From positions 72,001 to 136,000 of the forward strand of contig CAJNDS010001724.1 of NCBI GenBank assembly GCA_905221605.1: 64,000 bases of DNA, in the 5' to 3' direction. Below the pieces are notes generated by a model. It was given only the letters and a program-made list of their open reading frames with translations. It was not told the origin of the DNA and made no database searches. The DNA is from Symbiodinium natans (taxonomy: Eukaryota; Sar; Dinophyceae; Suessiales; Symbiodiniaceae). The translations under genes were made by a program, and so were the position numbers. Below are positions 1 through 11,228 of this stretch, in pieces. Each line of letters begins with the position of its first letter. Within the stretch, counting starts at the first letter, position 1.

Positions 1-545
1 CGAAAATCCTCTTAAGCGGCCCTATCAGACGGGAGCACGACCAGCAAGATGAGTAGGGTCATGAGGGTTTAGGGTTTAGGGTTTTATACCTCTGACCCAG
101 TTAAGGGAGCCTGCAAGCCTACTTGTAAGTACCCATGAACCTCCGAGTACAGGACTTAGTGCTGTCGCCCTTTGCCGTCCTCTCGGCTGCTGCCCATGAC
201 GAGGATGGTAAGGTGGCCCCGGTGTTCGGGTTTCCAGGTTTTTGGGTTTAGGGTTTACGAAAATAGGGGACCCCTCGTATAGTCCCTTAAATAGGAGGAT
301 CCCCTTAAAATAAGGACCCCATAAAGTACCTCCAATATCGTTAATTCCCATATCGGATGCACACGGGCTTGAGAGGCGTCGAAGTTTCTCATACTGACAA
401 AGCAACTCTGCAGTAACCTCACAGCTCACAGGACATGACAATGAAAGACTTGGCAATGTCATGTAGAGGGCTTCAGTGCTTCACAAAGCGGAGTAGCTCC
501 GCCCTGCAACCCGCAAGCAGGGTTCAGGGTTTTAAGCTATAAAGG

Positions 546-603
546 GCTTAGGGTTTAGGGTTTAGGGTTTAGGGTTTAGGGTTTAGGGTTTAGGGTTTAG
601 GGG
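546..603 (+). repeat. Telomere-type (TTTAGGG)n tract
   Basis: About eight near-perfect TTTAGGG units in the G-rich orientation, far from any visible chromosome end. Shorter copies lie at about 66-85 and 240-255. Confidence 0.95.
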
Positions 604-657
604 TTCACATAGGGTTCAGGGTTACCGGTTTCTCACTCTGAGGGTCTATGGAGTCCT

Positions 658-815
658 TAAGCTTCAGGTTGTTGAGGATATTTGGAGCACTTAGCAACCC
701 AAATCTAACTGTACTTATAGCCCACTTGTAACCCTATTAGGGCACTTCAGGGGCTTATAAGTGGTTTATAACTACACATATAATTGGGTTATAAGTGCCG
801 TGAACCTCCAAGTAC
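658..815. mobile_element. TIR element, family III (GAACCTCCAAGTAC end)
   Basis: The right end TGAACCTCCAAGTAC (801-815) and the interior ATAATTGGGTTATAAGT recur near 22.7, 46.5 and 51.1 kb. The left end carries a degraded AAGCTTCAGG. It is a short non-coding element of MITE or introner type with a weak left terminus here. Confidence 0.55.
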
Positions 816-1197
816 AGGTGGTCTTGTTGGGGGATCACATGTGGAGCTCCTCGTCGCCAGCGCGGCAGGTGCACTGGGAGACCACGCCCATGGCGAGTCA
901 CTGGTATTTTGGACCGCTGGCGCGCCCCCCAGGGTGGAAAAAAAATCACTTGCGCGCTAGGTATGAGACAGGTTGAAACTTTACGAGCCTCAAACTGAAT
1001 GAAAACCTATGAAGCTGTCGAGCAAGGTTATTCCCCTTTTCTATCATTTTTTTAACTGTTTGGTTCTCTTGTCAGCCCCTTTAAACCAAAGCGTGCACCC
1101 ATCGCTGTTCCTGGATTACTCTCAGCTCTTGGATCCACGCGGAGTCACAAAATAGAGAGTTCAGGGTTGAGGGGCGAAGACCCAAGGTTCCCCAAAG

Positions 1198-1253
1198 CCC
1201 TAAACCCTAAACCCTAAACCTTATAAACCCTAAACCCTAAACCCTAAACCCCT
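1198..1253 (-). repeat. Telomere-type (CCCTAAA)n tract
   Basis: Seven CCCTAAA-type units in the C-rich orientation, interrupted once by CCTTATAAA. The stretch 1,254-1,900 around it has no supportable gene, only two TIR elements and degenerate TTTAGAG or TTTAGGG text. Confidence 0.9.
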
Positions 1254-1338
1254 AGAGAAGCCCCCGTAGCCAAAGATGGACCCAGTTCGGGAGTCCAAAT
1301 GCTAAGCCCTACAAGGGGTTGAGGGTTTAGGGCTTGTA

Positions 1339-1440
1339 TTGGGATGCTCCCCCTTCTTCTAACAGCCTTTAAGAGGGATTAGAGTACCCCGCGTTAGAAT
1401 CCTTATTTCGGACTCTGGGTATAAGGGGGAACATCCCCAC
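1339..1440. mobile_element. TIR element, family V (TTGGGATGTTCCCCCTT ends)
   Basis: The left end TTGGGATGCTCCCCCTT pairs with the right end AAGGGGGAACATCCCCA. Three further copies lie at 12.8, 13.2 and 57.5 kb. Immediately downstream (to about 1,553) is a family II right end, GGGTTCATGTGTAGTCCCC, without a clear left partner. Confidence 0.7.
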
Positions 1441-2605
1441 TTATCGGGTACATAAAAACCCTGAGCGCGAATCCTATACCCTCTACTGCTGCAAGCCCCA
1501 ATTGGGGTAGATGGACCATAAGCCCGTCTAGGGTTCATGTGTAGTCCCCAAGGCATAGGGAATCAAAGTACGAAAGCTAGCGATGTTACTTCTAGCAAAG
1601 GCAGAAGCAAAACAATGCGTGGGGGCTCCTCAAGCCTGAAGATGTCCGTGCCTCTTTAGGAACCCTATAGGGTTTAGAGGGTTTAGAGTGTTGAGCGACT
1701 TTAGTGGGGTTTAGAGTGCTTAGAGGGTTTTGTTAGGCTTTGGAGGGATTTTAGAGGCTTTGGAGGGATTAGAGAGTTGAGAGGGTACTCAGCAGCCAAC
1801 CAGGTTGCCAAGCTGTCCGCTCTTCTTGCCAAGCCTCCGTTTGCGAGGGCCCCAAGCGCCTACGGGCTTTAGAATTAGGGTTTCATTCAAATCCTAGACA
1901 CCAAATTCTGTGCAGGCACGAGGGGGTTCATCGGAACTTGCAGGCCCACTGATATGTAAGCAACCCCTGTATATGCCAAAATGCATGAAGGTCTCTGAAA
2001 CCTGCAGCCCTTGTCTTTGGAGCGCTGTGCGTCTTGTGTCTCCTGCAGCCCACAGCAGTACGGATTCTATGTCCGCCCAGGCTCCAGACATGTATGCTGC
2101 TCCTGCAAACATAGGCCCTATAAACCCCAAACGCAAAATGTCTGAACTGCACCGTTGCATGCCAATTCTTCTGCCCCTTACGCCGCGCTGCTTGATCTGC
2201 TGACCCACCACAACTTCCAAGGTTGTAATGGCCCCCATTTTTTCTGCTGTTGGGGATGTAGGTTCCCTCATTGCGAATCCCCTGATTCCTGCCTCCATTT
2301 CATCACCTTAAATTCAAACCCTGAGCGGGCCTAAACCATCCCTGCATACCCTTACTTGGAAGAAGTTCATGAAGAGTTCTAAGTACTATAGTTACCATGC
2401 TTATAACCTTCTTGTAACTACTCCTAAAACCTAAAGCCTAAACTGGGCCTAAACCAAAAGCCTAAGCCCCAAACCCTACCCAGAACTACCCCTGAACCCC
2501 CCGAGAATATCTTGAGGATGGTCTTGGTGGGACGAGGCTGGGCGAGGCCATCGTAGAAGGACCCGCTCCGTTCAAGGAAGTTCGGTTTGGGGGCGCGGGT
2601 TAGCT

Positions 2606-2825
2606 TAGGGTTTAGGGTTTAGGGTTTAGGGTTTAGGGTTTAGGGTTTAGGGTTTAGGGTTTAGGGTTTAGGGTTTAGGGTTTAGGGTTTAGGGTTTAGG
2701 GTTTAGGGTTTAGGGTTTATAGGGTTTAGGGTTTAGGGCTTAGGGTTTAGGGTTTAGGGTTTAGGGTTTAGGGTTTAGGGTTTAGGGTTTAGTGGGGTTC
2801 GGGGTTTAGGGCTTAGGGTTTAAGA
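2606..2825 (+). repeat. Long telomere-type (TTTAGGG)n array
   Basis: The longest G-strand array in the window, about 220 bp and 30 units, with a few single-base variants (TTTATAGGG, GCTTAGGG, TTTAGTGGGG). It sits just before the boundary of the repeat-poor block that starts near 3.07 kb. Confidence 0.95.
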
Positions 2826-2969
2826 TTTTGCTTCCAGGGTTTAGGGTGAAGCGTTTACTGTGTGGTGTTCTACCTCCAAAATGCAGAGGTTACCAAGAAC
2901 CCTTATAGGGGACGACATTCAGGCCACCTGGGAAGCTTCGAGCTTGACAATGGTAGCGCCGAGACAGGC

Positions 2970-3073
2970 CCCCAGGGTCCATGTACCTATACAGTATATA
3001 CTTGGGCCCTAAAGCTACTTTATAGGAGCTGTAAGCCCCAAGCATACACTATATAGGTACATGGACCCTTTGG
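2970..3073. mobile_element. TIR element with long (~35 bp) inverted ends
   Basis: The left arm begins CCCAGGGTCCATGTACC and the right arm ends GGTACATGGACCCTTTGGG. The arms pair over about 35 bp with few mismatches, leaving a short loop. No coding capacity. It marks the edge of the block without telomere-type repeats. Confidence 0.75.
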
Positions 3074-5285
3074 GAGGGCGAGTGCGGCATAGCGACTTTG
3101 GCTTGGGCCTGCTGTCGTTTTTCAACAGACAAGGCTTCCGAGGCGACGAGTTGACACAAGGCCTTCGAGGCCTTATTTGCGATCGCGTCGGGATGCGGAT
3201 TGACGGAGAGTTTATTACAACAATGGTGCCGCGATGGAACGAAGCAGAACGGAGTTGGCCACCGGGCTCGCGGTCCCAGAGCATTGGCAATAGAACGGTT
3301 GGTAATGGACCATGTCAGTAGCTACTGCGACGTTGAGTTCTTGTTACGCGAAAACGATTGCAGTCGCAATGACGTCGTTCTGCAACATGACGGCTACGCT
3401 GCCGCCAACGCGTGCAATTTTCCGGTGGTGACCTAAATGCAATCGCAACGACTCCGTGTTTGAGTTCCTGTTGACTGCAAGGCTTCCGCATGCAAGATCA
3501 GAAGATCTTCAACCGGTCTCTCGTAGCTTGAGTTTGGACATGCGCTCAGGACCGACTTTGCCAGTCACGTGCCTAACCGGGCTTGCATGTGCATGGGGCC
3601 TGCCTGGCCTTGCCACGACTTTGCTTGGAGGATCATGGGTATACTTCTAAGAAGTATGGGGCTTAAGTATATGATAGGAAACGATGGAAACCTCCGTATA
3701 TATACTCGTATCATGTGCTGACGGCACGAAGAGCCACTTAAGGCTCCTGTCGGCGAGCGTATGCGGGCGTGTTCACGGGGTGATTTCTGAACCACGGAGG
3801 CCCAGTTTACTGGGAACCTTGCGACGGCGACGCGTAGAATGACTGTGCTGTACGATGCTTAAGACGATGTCGACCATGTTTTTTTCTGCATGCGGACCGT
3901 GTGGTGAAGGATCGAGCACGGGGTCTGCTCTTCCCTCCAGCGACGCCAATTCCATCGGTATTTGCAGGGTTCTGTGTGGATGTGCCAATTGGTGACGCCA
4001 TGGCCTTCTGATGCCTGTGAGATTTCCAAGTTTGGCCGCGCCTCGAAATCGTCGGGTGGGTATGTACTGCGTTTCTGCCGCCAGATGCTCTCTCAACTTC
4101 GCACGACGGACTGGTTTCGTTCTGTCCGAGTTGGTGGGGCACGTTCTGGCCATTTCGTCTCGGCAGGTGCGTGAACGTATACTGCAGAGCGATGCCAGTA
4201 GCAACGCTATAATTACACGTTTCTATCCGATGCAGCGAGCCGCGCCCGATCACGTCGTCTTCGGCCTCATCGATCTGGTGGCCTGGCTGGCATTGCGAGC
4301 TGTCCGTACAGCGAGCTGTGGTGCTGCAGGTTTGCGGAGCTGTTCGCGCTGAATTTATTCCGCACACGCGCATTGATCTGGCCCAGGCTGCACATCACGC
4401 TTGTTTTTACCTTGTAGCTCAACAGGCCGCGTCCTCTCCCCTGTGCTTTCGCAATTCCGGCAGCATAGCTTACGTGATGCTGCAAAGGGGGAAAAAAGTT
4501 GGGGCGATGGCGGGGTCATGTTAAGCCCAGCGTTTCAAAAGGCAGACACGATTTGCATGGAACAAAATTCATGTCCACGATGAGACAAAAAATGTGGCGG
4601 CCCTTCTGTTGGCAGTGCGGCGCAGAGATTCGCAAACATGAAAATATGGAACAAGGCGAGTGACCCTGTCTCTCTCTTCCCTGTTCGCCACCCGATCCCC
4701 ACCGACATCCGAATCGATGCTTGGACCGCGCACGATTTCACTTTGAGGTAGTTTAGTGCGGTTAGCTTTCTGGCTAACGTTGTTGACCGTTTTTTCATTT
4801 TCCCTTGCACGTGCTATGTGCTAATGTCAGGATATGGGAGTCCTTCTGTCAAAGATTGCCTTTTTGGGCACCGATCCTTCAGAGCTCGGGATCCCGGCAA
4901 GTCATCGTCCAACAGGCAACTTTTTTTTCTAGCATCGACACTTTCACGTGCCTTGTTATCGGGATGATTGTGCTGTCATACGACACCTCCATGGATTCAA
5001 CGCTGGCCATCCGCGCTGTTCGAGCTGGCTTATGTGCTGTCGCCTTGCGTTTCTCACACAGACCGTGTGTTTAGTTTCGTTGTGCTTGGTGAGGCAGGTC
5101 AGCACACTTCAAGTGTGTCGGGGACATCATGTTCAGCGCACAAACATGTGTGACTGTCGTGTCCCCATTTTCCACGTCAGCGACTCTCTCTCGCATGCGA
5201 GAACGACGGCGACGTCCCAATTTGCATCTTCCGCCCAACCGCAGTAGTCTCATGCGCATCGCACACGCAGGGGCAACCTCGAGGG

Positions 5286-5490
5286 CTGCTCAGCCTCGGC
5301 GAGCTCGAGGACCCAACCAAGCGGGTTGTGCTGGTCTCCGGTAGGCTGCGCCGGCGCGCCCGCTGTCGCGCGAGGCTTCGGACGAGGTCGTGCGCCTCAT
5401 GCCCCCATCGCCCGCCGACCCTCGCAGCCAGCACGACGCGGCGTTGCGGGCCCGGGCTGGCCAGTTCCGTCTAGCACCGTTTTTTTGCGC
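5286..5490 (+). pseudogene. Degraded coding remnant, unknown family
   Basis: Two protein-like stretches lie in adjacent frames. The first contains LLSLGELEDPTKRVV and the second EASDEVVRLMPPSPADPRSQ; they appear to be one sequence broken by a frameshift near 5,372. I do not recognise the family. Composition and context suggest a retroelement or gene relic. Coding in this form is unlikely. Confidence 0.35.
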
Positions 5491-7179
5491 AGCCGCGCGA
5501 CGTCGATGGCGGCCCCATCCCATCCCGATCTGACGAGGCCGGTTGCGGGCGCCCGTCTGCACGCAGTAGCGAAACCAGGGTCACATCGCAGCAGAGTGCC
5601 TCGCCGCGCCCAACCCAGTCATCTGTTGCAACGCCTGGCGCGGTGGTCCGGCCCAGCCATGGTTGGGGGACCACCCGTCCTTCGGCGGCGACTGCTTCCC
5701 GCGCCTCGCGAACCGACGTTCGCTCGAGTATGGGAGGGCGCCTGGCCAGCACTAGTTGACCACGGCTCGGCAGCCTGGCTCGCCGTATTCGCCGTGTCCA
5801 CCGCAACGGGACGTTACCAAGCGTAGCGGCGAGCGAAGACGTCTCCAGAGAGCGACTTGCATGTCCAACGGCCCCAAAATTGTTGCGCCCCGCATGAAAA
5901 TGTCTTGCGTTATGGTTCATGGCATGGTTTTGCCCTGATATTCGAGACATGTTGTCGCGGGGCGCACACGTGCATTTCTCACAGTGTAGACAGATTTGTT
6001 TATGCGCAAAAGGCACGCCGAAGATGGGGTGGGTGCTGAGCGTCGCGGGTTTTCGCGGCTGGAGCATGGTGTGCACCCGGCGTGTCAAAACCCAATATTG
6101 ACGTTCTGGAGCATGTGGACCATCGGAGCATGTGGACCATCGAGGCTGGTTGCGGCGCGCCTGGAACATGTCGCCGTGGCTGAAACGGCACGATTCCACG
6201 ATGGTGTCAGTGCACGGAACATGCGTCCAGGACACTGCTGTGTTTTTGCGTATGGTGATCCTGTTACGTCATGTATTCTGTTTCACTTTCTGACCATAAC
6301 ACATGGTCGTTCGAAGACACGTCTCTCGTGCGGAGGCACACGACCCCATGCATAAAGGCAAATTCATTGAGTGCCGCATTCGAGCTCTTTGCCTTAGCGA
6401 CGCATGTTAAGTCCGCGAGTGCTGCACTGGTTAGCTAAAAGTTCGATGATGCATGTCGCTGCGCATGAAACACATATGTACGGATGCGCATAGTGCAGTA
6501 ACGGGTGTCGGAGTCAGGCGTTCGCCAACTTGTTTGACGCAAGACGGGTTAGACGCGCAAGGAACACGTCGCGCTTAGAGCCGCGCCTAGAGCGTTCGTG
6601 GCGACGCTCGGTCGACCTCTTCCATGGAGCGCGCGCGAACTGGACGGGGTGAGCGCGCCGCAGCTCTGGCCGGCTTGGTGAGCCTTCTGCTGTGGCCAGA
6701 GCACCCACGGCACTGCCACTACAAGTGGCAAGTTATGTTTTATGTTCTTGCATAAAGTGGTATTTCGGACGCTGGGGATTCGCGAATACACCACCAGCCC
6801 TAACCGCACCACAACAGTACCCGCACCAAAACAATAGGACGACAATACACAATACGACAAAACGCGACAACATGCGGACGCGAGTACGTCCAGACGTGCT
6901 CCAAGGCAGGGATTTCGGGTTCTGCCATGCCAACATCATCATCATGTGTCCACAAGCAGTTGACAATGTCTTGCTGGCGCCGCTGCGCAACCATGATCTC
7001 CAAGATTGGTCAGAACATGTCAGAACCCACTTGCGCCCCCAAGCAGGGATCTCCTTCGCGCTGACAAAAACATGTTCCCTTCCCAGGCGTGCGGTGACAA
7101 GTGCGTATTTTGCATAGTGTCGAAAACATGTGTTTTTTTTGGGGGGCTCAGGTTTAAAATGGCACACGGGTTGCACACC

Positions 7180-7292
7180 CGCGAAACATACCCCGTAACA
7201 TACCCCGAAACATACCCCCGAAACATACCCCCGAAACATACGCCGTAACATACACCCCGAAACATACCCGCGAAACATACCCCGACCCCAAC
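7180..7292. repeat. Short-period tandem repeat (CGAAACATACCCC)
   Basis: Roughly ten copies of a 10-13 base unit, CGAAACATACCCC alternating with CGTAACATACCCC. The A/T alternation and variable C-run length point to slippage. It is unrelated to the telomere-type repeat. Confidence 0.85.
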
Positions 7293-7589
7293 ACGTGTCA
7301 CGCGCTTCCCCATTAAAATGCAAACCCATGTGATCTCACACGCGAAGATGTGAGTTAACCCGCCCGCGTGTAACACCTACAACCTAGGATTAAACCCCAA
7401 ATTCCCATCGACCCGTGCCTCTGCGAACCGCCAGTGGAGTTCATTGTTGGTTGCCTGATCGCCAACGCCCGACGAGCTCGAAAGGGAACGGCCCTTGGAC
7501 CATCAGGGTGCAGTGGGGAACGCTTGCGAATGCTCTGGAATGATGAGGAAACCAGCCTCCCGGTTGCTCGCACAAGCTTCCGGCACCTA

Positions 7590-7968
7590 TTGTCGAGGAG
7601 AGCGCCGGTGACTACCGCGCTGCTTGTGCCACTCCCACGCGATTCCGGTTGAGCAAGCCATAGCACGGGTCTCAGTCGGAGATCGGGTTAGTTGCTACAC
7701 TGCTTTGTCGGCCATGAAGAAGATGGATGTGCTGATCCACGACGCCCGGCGCATCGAGGTCGTCTGCAACGGCCGACCGCTGTGGCACGGAACCCAGTTT
7801 GCCACTCGGTCAGCCCCGTCTCAAGGGATTGAAGACCGCACCCTGGCACATCCTGGCTTTGAAGTCCGTGCAACCGGGCATCGCTGCGCGTGCTGCCGCC
7901 AGGCGCAAGCGCAGCTAGACTTGCACCGCGGCAGGAGATCCTGCTTGGTAAGGCTTGGTATTGCTTAG
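7590..7968 (+). pseudogene. LINE C-terminal remnant (DARRIEVVCNG...LWHG)
   Basis: One frame reads AGDYRAACATPT near 7,595-7,635. The next frame reads VEQAIARVSVGDRV and then HDARRIEVVCNGRPLWHGTQ, ending near 7,968. This order (GDxRAAC, ExAxARV, DARRIEVVxNGLPLWHG, then an arginine-rich tail) matches, as I recall it, the C-terminal part of dinoflagellate non-LTR retrotransposon polyproteins. A frameshift separates the two pieces and no reverse transcriptase core is visible upstream, so it is a fragment. Family assignment is from memory of the motif. Confidence 0.5.
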
Positions 7969-9171
7969 GTTCCACCAGGCTTCGTTTCCTTGCGCATGTA
8001 TGTACTGACCTGATCTGACCGCACAAGTTTTGTGGGAGCCCGATGGCAAACCGAGTTGCGCCCGAGCCGCGTTCGCGGCCCGCCTGTAGTGGCAAGGTAA
8101 GCTGTCGGCGCTGACCGCATTTCATGGTGCTTTCGAAAAAAATTATCCATTCCAACCCTTATGCACGCCTGGTCTTGGTTCCAACAAAATAGCTGGTGAT
8201 CTGAAATGGTGGTGCACGGACAGTTTCGTATCTTTCCTTGATGTTGGAGGCCATGCCGCACCCTGCTCTACAGTCCCGACCACGATGTCGCGGCACCCGC
8301 GTGCCTTTCGCGGGTGTGATGAGAGATACCGCCCCACAGACAACTGGGCCCCGAAGACTGGCAAAGCGACAGGTCAGGGTTGATGGTCTTGGGCGTGCCC
8401 ATCGGCCATGAGGAGTATGTGCGCACTTGGGCAGAATCACGTGTCTGCGAGGAATGGCAGCTCTTGGCCCAGCTATTCCTTAACTGCCAAATCTCGAATG
8501 CACGTGGCTGCTTCTCGCCATGTGCGCCTCTGCGCGAGCCAGGCCAGCCATGCTTTGCACACAGTGCCGCCGCCCATGTGCAAAGCTGCATGATGATGCG
8601 GTGGGTGACACTCTCAAAAGAAGGGGAGGTCGCGAGCTCCACAAAACCCTGGCTGCGCTGCCGGCAGGTGGCTGTGCACCATGTCTGCAAAATGCGGCAA
8701 CCTCCTGTAAAAGCCGAAGGCTGGCCCGGAATGGCGTGAGGCTGCGGGTGGAATTTGCCCGCCTCGCCAGCAGGACACGGGTCTAAAGGCGATGGGCTAC
8801 ATGCATGGATGGCAGTCACACACGATGCGAACTCGGAACCTACACTTCCGCGAGCGCATGCTGTTGCAAACGTTGTTCGCCAAGCGCTCGTGCGCTCGCA
8901 AGTTTTCAGGGCTTGGCTAACAGCAGCCCCCGCAGAATCCGCCGGCCTCCCTTCCTGTTGCCAATCAGCTCGGACCGTTGCGGGCCTGCGCCAGGCTGCG
9001 GTGGACTGGTGGATGGTTTCGGCGACCACGCCCTTGCCTGATTTTGCCTGCGTACGGCTGCTCGCACGGCGGGCCTTGTTTTGGAACGGGCGTGGGTGTG
9101 AATAGCCAGGGAGGCTGCGGGGGCGAGACCCGCCCCCGCACAGACGTCCAGCCAGGGGCCGCCGTCTCTGC

Positions 9172-9342
9172 CGCCACCCGGGCCAAGCGGATCCAGAGCT
9201 CCTGGCAGTCGCATCCCAGCACGCCTACGCCGCCTCGCTCCTCAAGTTGCCACCTGCCGCTGAGCTCGGCGAGGGGCCCTTGCCGGAGCTACATGAGGTC
9301 CCGGCCGATTTGCGGAGTAGACTGACGCCGACGGATGTTTGA
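9172..9342 (+). pseudogene. Coding remnant of unknown family
   Basis: An open stretch reads ADPELLAVASQHAYAASLL and then PPAAELGEGPLPELHEVPAD before a TGA at 9,340-9,342. Its residue use is protein-like, helical and leucine/alanine rich, unlike the neighbouring random frames. No start codon is evident and no family is recognised. It could be the last exon of a host gene or part of a retroelement. Confidence 0.35.
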
Positions 9343-10149
9343 CTTCCTGCGTTGTCGTAAAAGGGCGGAAAAAATGTAGGATGACGATTTCAAAACGGGT
9401 TTTTGACAACGGCTCATATGTAGTGCCCGCAGCGACCCATGGTGCTGCTAGCCTTGATGATGCGTCTGTACGACGTTTTTCGACGCCGGCACGGTTGGGC
9501 AGAATGTTTGGTTGAATTTGTTATTCGTTCCACGGTTTGCCGCGAAAGGTCCGCGTATACAGGCACACTTGCACTTTGCACTTGCACTTTGCCCGTTCGA
9601 GTCACGAAGACTACGGTCCTTTCAGGACAAGGGAGAACGGTGGGTGTTACGAGCTAATTAATTAGTGTGCGAGGCCGTGTCTAACTGTACAGAATCATGC
9701 GGCCGAATCACGGCATGCAGCTGGCGAGGGGCGGGAGCAGGAATCAGCAAGGAGCTCGCTGAGGGCTGGGGGTTCCCCATCAATGTTGCCTGTGCCAGCG
9801 AGGGGGAGTGACAGCAGGCTTGCTTCGAAGGCCCGCGCAGCGGCGAAAGCGAGCAGGGCTGACCACCGGTGGGCAAAAGCAGAAATGGCGGCGGGACGGC
9901 TGCGCGCCTGCACCCTGGCTGCGGCGCCACTGCACAAGGACCACCTGGACAGGAGGAAAAAGACAAAAAAAAAAAAAAACATTGAGGTCACGCGAAAACA
10001 AAATGTTTATATGTGTTCGTACATATGTATGTACTGTGCAGAACGACTGTATTACCTGCAACAATTTAGATGCAAACTGTCTCTTAATTCGGAGAATTGA
10101 GCCCGACATCCCGAAGCCCACATGCAAACACGCAGCCTCTTTCTGTTTC

Positions 10150-10290
10150 TTTGCCTCTATGTGTGGGTGTCTCTCTCTGTCTCTCTCTGTCGCTCTCTTT
10201 CTTTCTCAGTCTCGTTTAGTCTCTTTGTCTCTGTTTGTCTCTCTCGCTCTCTCTCTCTCTTTCGCTGTCTGTCTCTTTCTCTCTGTCTGG
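10150..10290 (+). repeat. CT-rich microsatellite
   Basis: A degenerate (TCTCTCTG)n pyrimidine run of about 140 bp. It creates long spurious serine/leucine open frames on the plus strand. An A15-type run at 9,965-9,980 lies shortly upstream. Confidence 0.85.
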
Positions 10291-10309
10291 GTTTAAGGTT
10301 TCGGGTGTG

Positions 10310-10917
10310 TGTGGGTGCGATGTTCAAGATGTGCGCATTCTGGAAGGACGTGCGACATCCATTTGCAGCGCTGCTGTGGAGAGGGCGCTGTCCATTGCTC
10401 GGGGGCGAGCCCGCCACCACGCTTGGCTATCTTTGTGTCCAATTTCGGGGGATGTACGAGACTTGTGGAAATGGCCGTTCTCGCTGGTGGCAGGGATTGC
10501 GTCCCGGCTGTCCCCTCAAGTGCAGAAAGGCGCACAACGCACAAGGACGCACCTACAGAATATCTGGCAAGATGCGATTGCGCGGGGGTTTCCTCATGCA
10601 GCTCGCAATCTCCACGCAGCCGGCATGCTCCGCAATGACACGGAGCGACCAATCATTGCAGCGACTTGGCCGATCTTGGCCGATAACATGTGATTTTTGT
10701 TTGTTTTTGCGTTTTCTGGCAGCAGGTCTGGCCGATCCGGTATGGCGGGGCGCCCGGAACGATGATGCAAGATCCTCACTTGCTACATCTCTGGGGAGGA
10801 CATGGCCGTCAAACCGAAACATCATTTGGGTCGGCTTGGGCGTCCCTGTTGGTGATGGACGTCGTGAATCTAAAATGCCAAGGCCACCTGGCTTGGAAAG
10901 TTCTTAGTCTGCCCTAA
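10310..10917 (+). CDS. Two-exon gene candidate, unknown function (partial)
   Basis: The first exon reads protein-like to about 10,683 and includes DVRDLWKWPFSLVAGIASRL and HLQNIWQDAIARGFPHAARN. The second runs from about 10,727 and includes VWPIRYGGAPGTMMQDPHLL and TSFGSAWASLLVMDVVNLKC, ending at a TAA near 10,915-10,917. The two frames are joined in phase if the short gap is spliced from a GA dinucleotide after GCC (about 10,679) to the AG before GTCTGG; a conventional GT donor at about 10,688 gives the wrong phase. GC and GA donors are known in dinoflagellates. TGGCCGAT occurs on both sides of the gap, so an insertion with an 8-bp duplication is also possible. No start is identified, and the protein family is not recognised. 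Confidence 0.4.
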
Positions 10918-10926
10918 TTAAGGATG

Positions 10927-11228
10927 CTTGGGGACACAATGAACCCTGAAAGGGTTGATGGTTCATATTCATAAAAATTCCAATAGTAAAGTGTAATGAT
11001 AAACTCCTTTTAATAACCCCCCCCGGGCTGTCCCGAGCCGCCCCCAAGCCCTGACCTACCTAAAAGGGCACGTAGAAAAACAAATCGGTCCCCGGGCCGG
11101 GATTTCTTATTATTGAGGGGGGGTTTATAATTCAGTTCCGGGATCCGATGTCTTTAATTCCGGGGTGGTTTATAAAAAGCAGGTTAACATTATCGGACCC
11201 CCAATTTTAGGGTTCATTTGGTCCCAAG
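10927..11228. mobile_element. TIR element, family II (GGGGACxxAATGAACCC ends)
   Basis: The left end CTTGGGGACACAATGAACCC pairs with the right end GGGTTCATTTGGTCCCAAG. At 302 bp it is longer than the other members of the family (113-122 bp). It sits exactly where the repeat-poor block ends. No coding capacity. Confidence 0.65.

Larger units (their letters stand above)
3074..10905. other. GC-richer block lacking telomere-type tracts
   Basis: Across nearly 7.8 kb I see no TTTAGGG or CCCTAAA tracts, while they occur every few hundred bases on both sides. Open frames are numerous on both strands because of base composition, and most are unconvincing. Supportable contents are listed separately: a gene remnant near 5.3 kb, a LINE remnant near 7.6-8.0 kb, a coding remnant near 9.2 kb and a two-exon gene candidate at 10.3-10.9 kb. 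The stretches 3.1-5.2, 5.9-7.1 and 8.0-9.1 kb hold nothing I can identify. The block may be an inserted segment or an older retroelement cluster. Confidence 0.6.

Noticed and set aside
1-603. Possible chromosome end at the window start
   Set aside because: The tracts are short, interrupted and continue across the window in both orientations; no terminal array.
2606-2825. CRISPR-like repeat array
   Set aside because: Perfect 7-base tandem units without spacers.
5471-6235. 254-codon open frame on the minus strand
   Set aside because: Arginine/histidine-rich low-quality reading in a GC-rich block with overlapping open frames on both strands; no motif and no splice context.
8268-9029. 253-codon open frame on the minus strand
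   Set aside because: No recognisable motif, composition-driven; overlapping plus-strand frames are equally long.
9590-9605. GTTCGAGTC resembling a tRNA T-loop
   Set aside because: No matching acceptor, D or anticodon stems around it.
10122-10300. Leucine/serine-rich open frame on plus strand
   Set aside because: Translation of a CT microsatellite; only the part after about 10,310, in another frame, looks like protein.
3074-10905. LTR retrotransposon spanning the repeat-poor block
   Set aside because: The two ends show no long direct repeats, and no integrase or protease motif was seen.
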